DNA from: an uncultured Brevibacillus sp.
Lineage (GTDB): Bacteria; Bacillota; Bacilli; Brevibacillales; Brevibacillaceae
Direction of reading: 5' to 3'
Length of the DNA stretch: 37,415 nucleotides
Assembly (NCBI RefSeq): GCF_947502445.1
Contig: NZ_CANMZW010000051.1
Location: forward strand, 1 to 37,415
The notes beneath the pieces were generated by a model that was given only the letters and a program-made list of their open reading frames with translations, had not been told where the DNA came from and did no database searches. A program made the position numbers and the translations under genes. Every line of letters begins with the position of its first letter. The first letter of the stretch is position 1. Below are positions 7,948 to 16,313 of this stretch, one piece after another.

Positions 7948-9042
7948 TTATACCTTAGTCTCTGTGATAAGCCTATCTATTATATCACAAAAGATATTCA
8001 TTTCTTCGTCGCTCCCGATACTGACGCGCAAATAATTGTTAATACGCGGCTGTTTATAATGCCTCACGAGTACGCCTTCCTTTTTCAGCTGTTCATAGAG
8101 ATACGTAGCAGGGATATCTTTATGCGTCATGAAAATAAAGCTACCCTTTGAGTTTGTCAAAGTAAAGCCTGCCTTTTGCAGTTTTTTGGTCACGGTTTCT
8201 CGCGTGGCAGTGATTCTGTTCTTCATTTCTACAAAGTAATCCTCATCCTTGAGGGCTGCTACTGCCCCGTACATAGCGAGACGGTCTACCGTAAACGAGT
8301 TGTAGGAATCCTTTATTCGTTTCATTCCTTTGATTAACTCTGCGTTCCCGATGGCAAAACCGATACGCAGACCCGCGAGTGAACGCGATTTGGAGAATGT
8401 TTGCACAATGAGCAAGTTATCGTATTGATCAATCAAGCTCGCAGCCGATTCTTCACCAAAATCGATATAAGCTTCATCAATCAGAACAACACCATCCGGG
8501 TTTGCCTGAACGATTTTTTCGATTTCGGAAAGCTGCAAATAGATTCCGCTTGGTGCATTCGGATTCGGAAGAACGATTCCTCCGAATTGACTGCGTGGGT
8601 GAAGCTTCTTAAAGCGTTCCCAGTTATAATCAGCAGGGTTTACGCTCAAATCATCCTGCAGGGGAACCTCAATAAACTCCGATTCGTAATATTTGGCAAA
8701 TGTGAAATAAAAGTTATACGTGATATCCGGACATAAGATTGCCTTTCCTGCAAAAAAAGCGGCAAAAGCAAAGGCAAGTACCTCATCAGATCCGTTTCCT
8801 GCAAACACATTGTCTTCCTTCACGTGATGATAGTCAGCCAGAGCTTTCACCAAAACAGTTGCTTCCGGATCGGAATACAAATTAAGCTTGTGAATCTCCT
8901 CTTGGATTGCTTTGCTTACCGTAGGGGAGGGAGGATAAGGGTTTTCATTGCTATTTAATTTAATGTACTTTTTGTCTGTAGGCTGCTCTCCTGGCGTATA
9001 GGGGAAGGCTTTCAGAGCCAGTTTACTGTAGAATTTGCTCAT
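7948..9042 (-). CDS. HisC-like PLP-dependent aminotransferase
   Basis: 364 residues, fold-type I class I/II aminotransferase most like histidinol-phosphate aminotransferases (KLNSNENPYPPSP near the N-terminus, VLIDEAYIDFGEES, and the PLP lysine in FSKSRSLAGLRIG). The start at 9042 (MSKFYSKLALK) follows AAGGGAG by 11 nt and matches the family N-terminus; longer in-frame starts are not supported. It is not near other his genes. It lies 19 bp after a creatininase-like gene in a run with an amino-acid permease and an NAD-dependent epimerase, so a catabolic or specialised amino donor/acceptor is likelier than histidine synthesis. Substrate unknown. Confidence 0.85.
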   Translation of the reverse strand: MSKFYSKLALKAFPYTPGEQPTDKKYIKLNSNENPYPPSPTVSKAIQEEIHKLNLYSDPEATVLVKALADYHHVKEDNVFAGNGSDEVLAFAFAAFFAGKAILCPDITYNFYFTFAKYYESEFIEVPLQDDLSVNPADYNWERFKKLHPRSQFGGIVLPNPNAPSGIYLQLSEIEKIVQANPDGVVLIDEAYIDFGEESAASLIDQYDNLLIVQTFSKSRSLAGLRIGFAIGNAELIKGMKRIKDSYNSFTVDRLAMYGAVAALKDEDYFVEMKNRITATRETVTKKLQKAGFTLTNSKGSFIFMTHKDIPATYLYEQLKKEGVLVRHYKQPRINNYLRVSIGSDEEMNIFCDIIDRLITETKV

Positions 9043-9061
9043 TGTTTTTGAGGCTCCCTTC

Positions 9062-9823
9062 TTATTTGAACTCTTTTTGGACGGCAGAAAGTAAAGAAGC
9101 AACTTGTTCCTTCCAAAGCAGTTCTCCTTTTTCCTTAGTTGCTTTGGTAGCTTTCCAGAGGTTTCCACTTTTGGTCAGCATTTTATCGGGTGCCGGAAGA
9201 ATATCGTACCAACATACTTCTTCCGGACAATCATCGACAGCTGCGTCCATGTTTACCAATTCTGGCTTCAGATGAAGCATGACAGAGGTTTCGTAGATCG
9301 AGGCATGCTCGAGACCCCAACCAGCAAAATCGTCCCCGAAAACGGCATCCATCGTTTGCTCCGAAAAACCGTTCACAAGCATGTCGAAAACTAAGATTTT
9401 GGTATCGGGGCGCTGCACATTTTTGTATGCTTCAAATGCTGCTTCATAAATAAAGGCTGCATTTTCCATGTGTCCATTAAAAAGGACGATTTTTTTAAAT
9501 CCATCTGCAATCAATTCTTCTAAAATATCAACAAGCAAGTGAATAAATACGGTTCCTTTGACAGAGATGGTGCCCGCAAACCCTTCACCACCACCGCTAA
9601 GTGGTCTAGATTTACAACCATATGCCACGGGAGGAGCCACAATCATATTGGACTCTTCAGCCACAACAATGGCAGATTCCACAGCAATAATTGTGTCAGT
9701 GGAGACCGGCAGATGGTAGCCATGCTGCTCGGTAGACCCAACTGGCAAAATGATTCCCATTCCGCTTTTGATTGCAGCCTCAATATCCAGCCTTGTCATT
9801 TCCCACATTTTTCGCGTTTTCAT
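9062..9823 (-). CDS. Creatininase-family amidohydrolase
   Basis: 253 residues of the creatininase/MftE fold. Metal-ligand motifs are visible: Glu and His in GSTEQHGYHLP, Asp in VSTDT, the NGHMEN motif, and Glu in GLEHASIYETS. The family opens cyclic amides or cleaves peptide-like amide bonds with two metal ions; members act on creatinine, formamidopyrimidines or peptide tails, so the substrate cannot be named. The ATG at 9823 is preferred over a GTG at 9835 because GAGGTGG sits 8 nt before it. It lies between the epimerase (33 bp) and the aminotransferase (19 bp), tightly spaced as in an operon. The ring-opening or deamidation product may feed the aminotransferase. Confidence 0.85.
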   Translation of the reverse strand: MKTRKMWEMTRLDIEAAIKSGMGIILPVGSTEQHGYHLPVSTDTIIAVESAIVVAEESNMIVAPPVAYGCKSRPLSGGGEGFAGTISVKGTVFIHLLVDILEELIADGFKKIVLFNGHMENAAFIYEAAFEAYKNVQRPDTKILVFDMLVNGFSEQTMDAVFGDDFAGWGLEHASIYETSVMLHLKPELVNMDAAVDDCPEEVCWYDILPAPDKMLTKSGNLWKATKATKEKGELLWKEQVASLLSAVQKEFK

Positions 9824-9856
9824 AATGAATTCCACCTCGTGAGCTTGATCATAGAA

Positions 9857-10774
9857 TTAAAAGGTATGTGCCGTTAGCCAATCAATGTACAGCTTCATCC
9901 CTTGTTCGAGACTTACCTCAGGTTTGTAACCGAGGTCTTCTTCAGCGGCTTTGATCGAGAAGAAGCCATGCACATCCCAGCCTTCAATATCGCCTGGTCC
10001 CACCTCAAAATCAGCTGTTGGAATATTTTTCTGAATGATCTCCAGAATTTCTCCGAAGGTTGGCTGGTAACCGCTTGAAATATTGTAAGCGGACAGATCA
10101 CTTCTTTTTTCACTAAAGCAAGCTTTGATCGAAGCGTTCACGACGTCAGTGATGAACACCATATTAAATTTCTGATCACGTCCACGCGGTAAGGAATATT
10201 TTTCGCCAGCTACGGCAGCCTTGATCGCATCACGCGCAAATTCCGGCATGACCTGACCTGGACCATAAACCGCACAACTTCTGAGTGAAATAATATCCAT
10301 CCCAAAGGACCAGTTATACGCGCGAGCCATCATTTCAGCAGTTGCTTTGGTTACGCCATACGGAGTTCTTGGACACAAAGGCTGATCCTCGGTTACGACA
10401 TCTACTTTGGCATGTCCGTATGCAGCATCTGAGCTATAGCAAACAATTCGCTTGATTCCTGTCAGGCGTGCCGCTTCAAACACTGATAATAATCCCATCG
10501 TGTTCGCTTCCACTGTCCCGACTGGCATGACCAGAGAAATGTCGGGATGGGATTGTCCAGCGGTGTGAATGATTCGGTCTACCTTGTGTTCCTGAATAGT
10601 CGTAATCAGACGTGGTATATCATTCAGCTCACCAATTACAAAAATATTTTTCGGATTTTCAAAAGGTAGGGACATGTCTCTGTTGTAGTTGATGACCGTA
10701 TGTCCTTCTTTCAACAGCTCCTCGACGATATAACGCCCCATATAGCCTTTTCCGCCAGTTACCATGATGTTCAT
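9857..10774 (-). CDS. NAD-dependent epimerase/dehydratase (extended SDR)
   Basis: 305 residues. The N-terminal Rossmann motif is TGGKGYMG (about 6-13). The catalytic Tyr-x-x-x-Lys is YGVTK (about 145-149), preceded by the Ser in CYSSDAAYG, and VFITDVV marks the C-terminal substrate region. Extended SDRs of this kind act on nucleotide sugars or on other secondary alcohols; no sugar-nucleotide genes are nearby, so oxidation or epimerisation of a hydroxy acid in the same catabolic run is equally plausible. GGGAGG precedes the ATG by 9 nt. The gap to the permease is 20 bp and to the creatininase 33 bp. Confidence 0.85.
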   Translation of the reverse strand: MNIMVTGGKGYMGRYIVEELLKEGHTVINYNRDMSLPFENPKNIFVIGELNDIPRLITTIQEHKVDRIIHTAGQSHPDISLVMPVGTVEANTMGLLSVFEAARLTGIKRIVCYSSDAAYGHAKVDVVTEDQPLCPRTPYGVTKATAEMMARAYNWSFGMDIISLRSCAVYGPGQVMPEFARDAIKAAVAGEKYSLPRGRDQKFNMVFITDVVNASIKACFSEKRSDLSAYNISSGYQPTFGEILEIIQKNIPTADFEVGPGDIEGWDVHGFFSIKAAEEDLGYKPEVSLEQGMKLYIDWLTAHTF

Positions 10775-10794
10775 ATGAAAAACCTCCCTGAAGT

Positions 10795-12222
10795 TTATAG
10801 ATTTTGCGAGTGACGTGATTCTCGTTTCGTGCGTGGCCGAATGTATAGGAAATAGTATACAAAGGCAACCAGGTAGAAGATTCCGGCTGTCACCATGTCT
10901 TGCAAAGATTGGGATGAGATCGCAACAACTAACCCAATGATCACCACAATGGGTGGCAAGGGAAACAGCGGCATTTTAAATGGTCTGGGTATTTCAGGGT
11001 TTTTGACTCTGCTGACGATCGCGCCAATCGCAATGAGTAGATACACCGTTGCGATCAGAATACTTCCAAATGTAACAAGATTGATCAAGGAAGTGGCAAA
11101 AACCATCACGATGGAAACGGTTGCAATGATCAGCGTTGCAACCCATGGAATCTGAGCACTACCAGATACTTTCGTCACTGCATGATTGACCGTATCCGGC
11201 CATACGCGGTCTCTCGCTCCTGTATAAAACACCCGTGCCATGTAGATAATCAGCACGACAAGTGCAGTGAATGATGCGAGCAATACACCTACGTTGATCA
11301 GAGTAGTAAGGATCGGACCGCCATGAATCTCAACGATATATAACAGAGGGGATACAGCCGATAAGTATGCTTTAAGATCAGGTGCCGCAATCATGGATGC
11401 AAGTAAGGTTATAGACATGAGTACAGCCGTCAGGATTGCGGAAATGAGGACTGCTTTCCCAACATTTCTGCTCGTCCCTTTTGTTTCCTCAGCAAATCCT
11501 AGAGATGCGGCATAACCATCAATAACTCCAAACAAGATTCCCATCGACATGAGGACACCTGTAAAGCCGGTTGCAATTAGACCGGTATGTGTTTCGTTTA
11601 GCATTTGAGGTGATAAAATCAACTCGGTTAATGGCCTTTGTGTATGGGTAAAGCAGAGGAACAGAAACACTCCCAGAATAGCCATTTGAATCACCATTAA
11701 AATTTTCGTTACAGTACTGCTTGTTGCAATATCTTTAATTCCCACTAAAAGCGCTACTAACAAGACAATCGCTGCAATCAGGCTGGTTGCCAAAGGAGTC
11801 TGTGGCAAGTCAGGAAAAAGCAGCTGAAGGTAAGTCGCAACACCCAGTGCCAGAGAAGGGGGAAAGATAAAAGCCTGCAGCATAAAGGTTAATACCGCGA
11901 TAAATGTCAGTGGCTTCGGTAATAGATGGCGGACGATGGAATACAGCCCGCCTGAAATGGGATAGAGGGCACCAAGCTCAGCCAGAACAATTCCGATGAA
12001 GATTACCAAAATACTTTGGAGTATGGCAGCAGCCGCACTAGCCGTACCAGTAACAGCCAGGGGAGCCAAGGCGAAGATGAAGATCGCCATGACAGGTGAA
12101 GCATTGGCGACTGCCATCGTTACATTGCCGCCGACCGTTAGCGTTCGCTGGAGCTCTTGTTTATAACCGAGTTCTTCCAGCCTGGCTTGGGCCCCAATCA
12201 ACTTAGGGTCTGAGTTCTCCAT
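10795..12222 (-). CDS. APC-superfamily amino acid/amine permease
   Basis: 475 residues with about twelve hydrophobic helices and the N-terminal APC signature region (LQRTLTVGGNVTMAVANASPVMAIF). It is related to the AAT/GabP-like branch of amino-acid-polyamine transporters. It sits in the cytoplasmic membrane and would import the substrate of the downstream enzymes (epimerase, creatininase, aminotransferase), perhaps an amino acid, amine or cyclic amide. It is the first gene of the run: promoter at 12270-12298 (minus strand), IclR-like operator at 12249-12265 and AAGGAGGG before the ATG. Confidence 0.9.
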   Translation of the reverse strand: MENSDPKLIGAQARLEELGYKQELQRTLTVGGNVTMAVANASPVMAIFIFALAPLAVTGTASAAAAILQSILVIFIGIVLAELGALYPISGGLYSIVRHLLPKPLTFIAVLTFMLQAFIFPPSLALGVATYLQLLFPDLPQTPLATSLIAAIVLLVALLVGIKDIATSSTVTKILMVIQMAILGVFLFLCFTHTQRPLTELILSPQMLNETHTGLIATGFTGVLMSMGILFGVIDGYAASLGFAEETKGTSRNVGKAVLISAILTAVLMSITLLASMIAAPDLKAYLSAVSPLLYIVEIHGGPILTTLINVGVLLASFTALVVLIIYMARVFYTGARDRVWPDTVNHAVTKVSGSAQIPWVATLIIATVSIVMVFATSLINLVTFGSILIATVYLLIAIGAIVSRVKNPEIPRPFKMPLFPLPPIVVIIGLVVAISSQSLQDMVTAGIFYLVAFVYYFLYIRPRTKRESRHSQNL

Positions 12223-12248
12223 ATTTTTCTGATCCCTCCTTTTTATAT

Positions 12249-12265
12249 TTGAAACACCGTTTCAA
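12249..12265. promoter_or_regulatory. IclR/KdgR-like operator, perfect palindrome
   Basis: TTGAAACACCGTTTCAA is a perfect 7-3-7 palindrome. Its GAAAC-N3-GTTTC core is like operators of IclR-family regulators such as KdgR. It lies over the expected start point of the permease operon, whose -10 box is at 12270-12275, and the operon itself encodes an IclR regulator (7061-7861). The regulator-site pairing is inferred. Confidence 0.65.
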
Positions 12266-12269
12266 CGAA

Positions 12270-12298
12270 ATAGTAACATAGAAAAATGGGTGCTTCAA
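12270..12298 (-). promoter_or_regulatory. Sigma-A-like promoter of the permease operon
   Basis: On the minus strand TTGAAG (12298-12293), a 17-nt spacer, then TACTAT (12275-12270). Transcription would start near 12263, inside the palindromic operator. Confidence 0.55.
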
Positions 12299-12405
12299 CT
12301 ACAATTTCAGAGGATTCATACTCGATTGTATTTTCATTAAACCGTTTTTCAGCAAAAGGATAACTTGCTCGGGATTGATTGCCTGAATAATATTTTTTTT
12401 CAGAA

Positions 12406-12434
12406 TTGACACCGATATCATTCCTGTGATTTAC
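12406..12434 (+). promoter_or_regulatory. Probable promoter of the first glycine riboswitch transcript
   Basis: TTGACA (12406-12411) is a consensus -35; 17 nt later ATTTAC (12429-12434) is a weak -10, with TGTG just before it. It lies about 35 nt upstream of the riboswitch. Confidence 0.45.
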
Positions 12435-12465
12435 TTAATGAAAAGTTATCCATCAATTGAATAGT

Positions 12466-12658
12466 GGCGGATGATGATTGTAGGAGAGACTAAACAGACA
12501 GGTTTAGCACCGAAGGAGCAAGTCCCATAAAACCCTTGGGATCAATCTCTCAGGTACCAGATACTACAATTGGACGCACCTCTGGAGAGCGCTTGAAAAA
12601 GCCACCCAAGGGGAATACTTCGGGCCAGTCGGACTGAAGTTAAACTCTCAGGTAAAAA
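12466..12658 (+). ncRNA. Tandem glycine riboswitch (copy 1)
   Basis: Two glycine aptamers in series. Aptamer 1 has GGAGAGAC, CACCGAAGGAGCAA and AATCTCTCAGG, closed by ATTGTAG/CTACAAT. Aptamer 2 has CTGGAGAGCGC, GCCACCCAAGGGG and AAACTCTCAGG. These are the conserved elements of the gcvT motif, in which cooperative glycine binding normally turns on a glycine cleavage operon. The terminator directly after it (12659-12710) is the expected expression platform: GGACAG at its foot abuts the P1 region of aptamer 2. It controls the IscA-like gene and the lpd relic. A near-identical copy lies at 14031-14244. Confidence 0.93.
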
Positions 12659-12710
12659 GGACAGAGGAAAGGTAGAGTATCGTCACTCTATCTTTCCCCT
12701 GTCCTTTTTT
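12659..12710 (+). terminator. Intrinsic terminator, expression platform of glycine riboswitch 1
   Basis: GGACAG...AAAGGTAGAGT pairs with ACTCTATCTTT...CTGTCC over about 20 bp and is followed by TTTTTT. It starts at the foot of the second aptamer, so glycine binding can compete with it. Confidence 0.9.
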
Positions 12711-12747
12711 GGTATTCGCAAAAAAGGTTTAAGCGGAGGATGGCGGG

Positions 12748-13086
12748 ATGGGAAAGGAGGCAGGGAACGAGAACATGGAGCTTACGGTGAAGGACGCTGC
12801 TCGCAACGAACTGCGCAAGCTGAGCTTTCCACAGGACACTGCTCTGCGGATTGACGTAGTGATGTCGGGAGATTGTGGATGTGCTTTTTCCGTCCAGCTG
12901 GCGGTTGATGAACTGAGAAAAAACGATACGCTAGTCTATCAGAACAGGATTCCGTTCTGCATCGATCTTTTAACGAAGCGCAATTTGGGCGACGTATTGA
13001 CGCTAGACTATGATCCAGAACAAGGCTTTGCGCTGTCGAGTCCAGAGGAATTGTTCTCAGATCGGCTGCGCATTCGCACAAGCTGA
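12748..13086 (+). CDS. HesB/IscA-like iron-sulfur biosynthesis family protein
   Basis: 112-residue small protein of the HesB/IscA-like (YneR-like) group. Only the GDCGCAF Cys pair (about 47-53) is present; the extra upstream Cys of true A-type carriers is absent, so direct cluster transfer is uncertain. GGAGG lies 8 nt before the ATG at 12748. It is the first gene behind glycine riboswitch 1. Two later genes of the block use Fe-S clusters (LipA, and SdaA when intact), which would explain a glycine-controlled Fe-S helper, but this is inference. Confidence 0.75.
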   Translation: MGKEAGNENMELTVKDAARNELRKLSFPQDTALRIDVVMSGDCGCAFSVQLAVDELRKNDTLVYQNRIPFCIDLLTKRNLGDVLTLDYDPEQGFALSSPEELFSDRLRIRTS

Positions 13087-13129
13087 TCGTACAAAGCGCG
13101 TAAATAGAGAGAAAAAAGTGGGGAAAACC

Positions 13130-13983
13130 ATGGCAGAGAACGGAGTAGTGGAGCAGCTTGATGTCCTGGTCATTGGCTCTGGTCCAGGGGGATATGTCGC
13201 AGCGATTCGAGCGGCTCAATTAGGCAAGCAAGTAGCGATTGTGGAAAAAGAAGCGGTGGTTGGCGGCGTTTGTTTAAAATAAAGGCCTGGGTTTGAGAAA
13301 GAGATGTCCCGCTTCGTAGGGCGAAAGCTGAAAAAGCTGGGCGTGGAGGTGCAGACGGGAGCGATCGCCAACGCTGATTACGGTAGGCAGACGCCCGAAC
13401 ATCGATCAGCTCGGACTTGAAGTGGTAAATATGAAGCTGACGGAACGTGGTTTCATCCAGGTCGATGAGCAGTGCAAAACAAGCGTCCAGAGCATTTATG
13501 CGATTGGCGATATTGTAGAAGGTCTGGCCTTGGCGCATAAAGCTTCCTACGAAGGCAAAATCGCAGCAGAAGTCATTGCAGGTCTGGATAGCTCGGTCAG
13601 CTATAAAACGATACCCGCTGTTGTCTTCTCAGATCCGGAGATCGCAAGTGTCGGTCTGAATGAGACGGAAGCCAAAAAGCTGGGCTACACCGTTTCGATT
13701 GGAAAATTCCCGTATGCTGCCAATGGGCGGGCACTATCCCTGAATGCGGGAGACGGCTTTGTAAAAATCATCGGAGACAGCGCCACGGGCACAATTCTTG
13801 GTGGACAAATCGTTGGACCAGAAGCATCCAACCTGATCGGAGAAATTGGTCTGGCGATTGAAAAAGGGCACAAGCTGCAAGATATTGCTCATATGATCCA
13901 TGCACATCCAAGCCTGGGCGAAATCATCATAGAAGCTGGCAGAAGGAGCACTTGGGCAAGGGATTCACCAATTGAGTCGATAG
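13130..13983 (+). pseudogene. lpd: Decayed dihydrolipoyl dehydrogenase (lpd, glycine cleavage E3)
   Basis: Recognisable pieces in order: the N-terminal FAD motif VLVIGSGPGGYVAAIRAAQ to GGVCLK, then a stop at 13280; a short piece FEKEMSRFVGRKLKKLGVEV (from about 13293); then from 13383 the C-terminal half, VGRRPNIDQLG, AIGDI, and the dimerisation domain with HAHPSLGEII. The redox-active CxxxxC and most of the FAD/NAD domain are missing at the first junction (about 165 residues), and roughly 40 more at the second. Near 13937 one extra G shifts the last 15 codons; correcting it restores AEGALGQGIHQL and a stop at 13981. The gene cannot make a working E3, so the glycine cleavage system must borrow Lpd from another complex. 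Confidence 0.9.
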
Positions 13984-14030
13984 AGAATCTTCGGCTGTTA
14001 CTTTTGGCAAGAATGACAAAATTTCATATG

Positions 14031-14244
14031 GCGGATGATGATTGTAGGAGAGTCCAGATGCTTTGACTGGCACCGAAGGAGCAAGTCCCAAAAACCCTTG
14101 GGATTAATCTCTCAGGTAAAGAGTACTACAATTGGACGCACCTCTGGAGAGCGCTTGAAAAAGCCACCCAAGGGGAACGCTTCGGCAACAGCCTGATGTC
14201 ATACACTCAGGATCTCACGACGAAGCTAAACTCTCAGGTAAAAA
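14031..14244 (+). ncRNA. Tandem glycine riboswitch (copy 2)
   Basis: A second two-aptamer glycine riboswitch with the same conserved elements (GGAGAG, CACCGAAGGAGCAA, ATCTCTCAGG; then CTGGAGAGCGC, GCCACCCAAGGGG, AAACTCTCAGG). Long tracts match copy 1 exactly, including GCGGATGATGATTGTAGGAG and most of the inter-aptamer segment; it differs in the P3 loops and in a longer final arm of aptamer 2. It begins 48 nt after the end of the lpd relic and controls glyA and the gcv genes. It could receive read-through from the first unit, and no strong promoter of its own is obvious. The near-identity suggests a segmental duplication. Confidence 0.93.
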
Positions 14245-14297
14245 GGACAGAGGAAAGGTAGATTACACGTTAATCTATCTTTCCTTCGTCTTTTTTT
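14245..14297 (+). terminator. Intrinsic terminator, expression platform of glycine riboswitch 2
   Basis: GGACAGAGGAAAGGTAGATTA pairs across CACGT with TAATCTATCTTTCCTTCGTC, then TTTTTTT. It is homologous to the terminator of copy 1 but with compensatory loop changes. Confidence 0.9.
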
Positions 14298-14341
14298 CTT
14301 AGGCAAAGCACGATGAAAGGTAGCAAATAGGAGGAGCGTTC

Positions 14342-15592
14342 ATGAGTTTACAGGATCGTGACTTTGAAATTTTTTCGGCTATCGAAAATGAAAACAAGCG
14401 GCAGCATCGGACGCTGGAGCTGATCGCATCGGAAAACTTTGTCAGCGAGGAAGTCATGCAAGCGATGGGCTCGGTACTGACCAATAAATACGCAGAGGGC
14501 TACCCGGGCAAACGTTACTACGGTGGCTGCGAGCATGTAGATGTGGTTGAGCAGCTCGCGATTGAGCGCATCTGCACCTTGTTTGGTGCCAAATACGCAA
14601 ATGTTCAGCCTCACTCTGGCGCACAGGCGAATACAGCTGTTTTTTTCTCCCTGCTCCAGCCTGGCGATACGATCATGGGCATGAATCTTTCCCACGGGGG
14701 ACACTTGACCCACGGAAGTTCGGTTAGCCTTTCGGGGAAATGGTTCAACGTAGTGGCTTACGGTGTGAGAGAAGACAATCATCTGATCGATTACGACGAG
14801 GTAGAAGCGACAGCACTGCGCGAGCGCCCGAAGCTGATCATTGCCGGGGCAAGCGCCTACCCGCGCCAGATTGATTTCGCCAAATTCAAAGAAATCGCTG
14901 ACAAAATCGGAGCCAAGTTCATGGTGGACATGGCACATATCGCAGGTCTCGTAGCGGCAAGCTTGCATCCATCCCCTGTTCCCTACGCGGATGTGGTGAC
15001 GAGTACGACACATAAAACATTGCGTGGTCCACGCGGCGGCATCATTTTGACCAATGACGAGGAAATTTTCAAAGGCATCAACAAGGCGATTTTCCCTGGT
15101 ATCCAGGGCGGTCCACTGATGCATGTGATTGCAGCAAAGGCAGTTTCCTTTAAAGAGGCACTGCAGCCGAGCTTTAAAACCTATGCAGAAAATGTTGTCA
15201 AAAATGCTTCCACACTTGCTGCTACCCTACTCCAAGAAGGCGCTACGCTGGTGTCTGGCGGAACGGACAATCATCTCGTGCTTTTGGATGTACGCCCATG
15301 GGGATTAACGGGCAAGGAAGCGGAAGCCCTCTTGGAGGAAGCGGGCATCACGGTCAACAAAAATACGATTCCGTACGAAACAGCCAGCCCTTTTGTGACG
15401 AGCGGTGTGCGTATCGGTACGGCAGCTGTCACCACGCGCGGCATGAGAGAGCAGGAAATGCAAGTGATTGGACGTGCAATCGCTACCGTGTTGAAGGCAA
15501 AAGGCAACACTGCTGTCAACGATCAGGTGCGTGAGCAAATCGGCAAGCTTTGCGAGGCTTATCCATTGTACGAGAAGATCGCAGTCCAGTAG
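14342..15592 (+). CDS. glyA: Serine hydroxymethyltransferase
   Basis: 416 residues, full length for the family. It interconverts serine + THF with glycine + 5,10-methylene-THF using PLP. Landmarks: ELIASENFVS near the N-terminus, NKYAEGYPGKRYYGGCE, the PLP lysine in STTHKTLRGPRGG, and TSGVRIGTAAVTTRG. TAGGAGGAG lies 6 nt before the ATG. It is the first intact gene after riboswitch 2. With the glycine cleavage system it converts two glycines to one serine plus CO2 and NH3. A second glyA for biosynthesis is likely elsewhere. Confidence 0.97.
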   Translation: MSLQDRDFEIFSAIENENKRQHRTLELIASENFVSEEVMQAMGSVLTNKYAEGYPGKRYYGGCEHVDVVEQLAIERICTLFGAKYANVQPHSGAQANTAVFFSLLQPGDTIMGMNLSHGGHLTHGSSVSLSGKWFNVVAYGVREDNHLIDYDEVEATALRERPKLIIAGASAYPRQIDFAKFKEIADKIGAKFMVDMAHIAGLVAASLHPSPVPYADVVTSTTHKTLRGPRGGIILTNDEEIFKGINKAIFPGIQGGPLMHVIAAKAVSFKEALQPSFKTYAENVVKNASTLAATLLQEGATLVSGGTDNHLVLLDVRPWGLTGKEAEALLEEAGITVNKNTIPYETASPFVTSGVRIGTAAVTTRGMREQEMQVIGRAIATVLKAKGNTAVNDQVREQIGKLCEAYPLYEKIAVQ

Positions 15593-15607
15593 GTAGGAGG
15601 CACAACC

Positions 15608-15944
15608 ATGGTATACAATAGCTGCTTTGATATTATCGGTCCGATCATGGTAGGTCCGTCCAGCTCTCATACGGCGGGAGTGGTATCGATCGGAAAGTCT
15701 GTTTATGACTTTCTCGGAGGAGAACCGGAAGCCGTACAAATCATTTTCTACGATTCTTTCTCGGAGACCTACAAAGGGCACGGAACGGATAAAGCAGTCA
15801 TCGGCGGATGGCGGAATCTCCAAAATTTTTCATATCAATGGATGCGCGGTCGATATTCCGTTGAACGCTGATTATGACTTGGCAGAGATCAGGGTGCTGT
15901 ATGAGGAGAAACCACGCTGTGCAGCGTACGTAGGGGGAGCGTAA
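15608..15944 (+). pseudogene. sdaAB: Remnant of L-serine dehydratase beta subunit
   Basis: It starts normally (TAGGAGG before ATG; SCFDIIGPIMVGPSSSHTAG, then YKGHGTDKAVIGG), matching SdaAB to about residue 65. It then jumps to another frame that reads GGISKIFHINGCAVDIPLNADYD, matching the start of the C-terminal part. About 60-70 middle residues and the ACT-like tail are missing, and the last residues before the stop at 15942-15944 match nothing I know. The original frame stops at about 15869. Not functional as written. SdaAB normally pairs with SdaAA (next gene, also truncated) to deaminate serine to pyruvate. Confidence 0.85.
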
Positions 15945-16271
15945 ATGAACTTCACATCAATGGTAGAGCTGCAAGAGGTTTGCGAAAGCAGCAATAGGAG
16001 TATTGCCGAGGTGATGCTGGCCCGCGATAGCAGCAAGTCAGGACAGTCCGAACAGGAAATCAGCGAAAAAATGAAGCTGCGCCTGGTCAGAATGAAGGAA
16101 GCGATCGACCAGGGAGTCATAGACCAAAGCCTTGCTCCGAGCGGCATTTCTGGTGGAGATGCGTACAAGATGGAGCGCTATCTGGAAAAAGGGGAGCAGC
16201 TCACGGGCAATATTGTCGCCGATGCGATGAAATTCGCTTTTGCCACGTCCGAAATACGGGAGCAGCGATAA
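15945..16271 (+). pseudogene. sdaAA: Truncated L-serine dehydratase alpha subunit
   Basis: A 108-codon frame starts at ATG with GGGGGAG 6 nt upstream and matches the N-terminal ~105 residues of SdaAA (IAEVMLARD, SGISGGDAYKMERYL, ATSEIREQ). A normal SdaAA is about 300 residues and carries the Fe-S cluster Cys residues and active site in the missing two-thirds. The sequence runs straight from the break into the gcvT leader. It might still be translated as a short protein but cannot be a dehydratase. Confidence 0.85.
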
Positions 16272-16313
16272 AAGAACGCATCATGAAATAAAAGACTGGG
16301 GGAGAAAACCAGG

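Noticed and set aside
14348..15124. 258-codon antisense frame within glyA
   Set aside because: Shadow of a full-length conserved gene.
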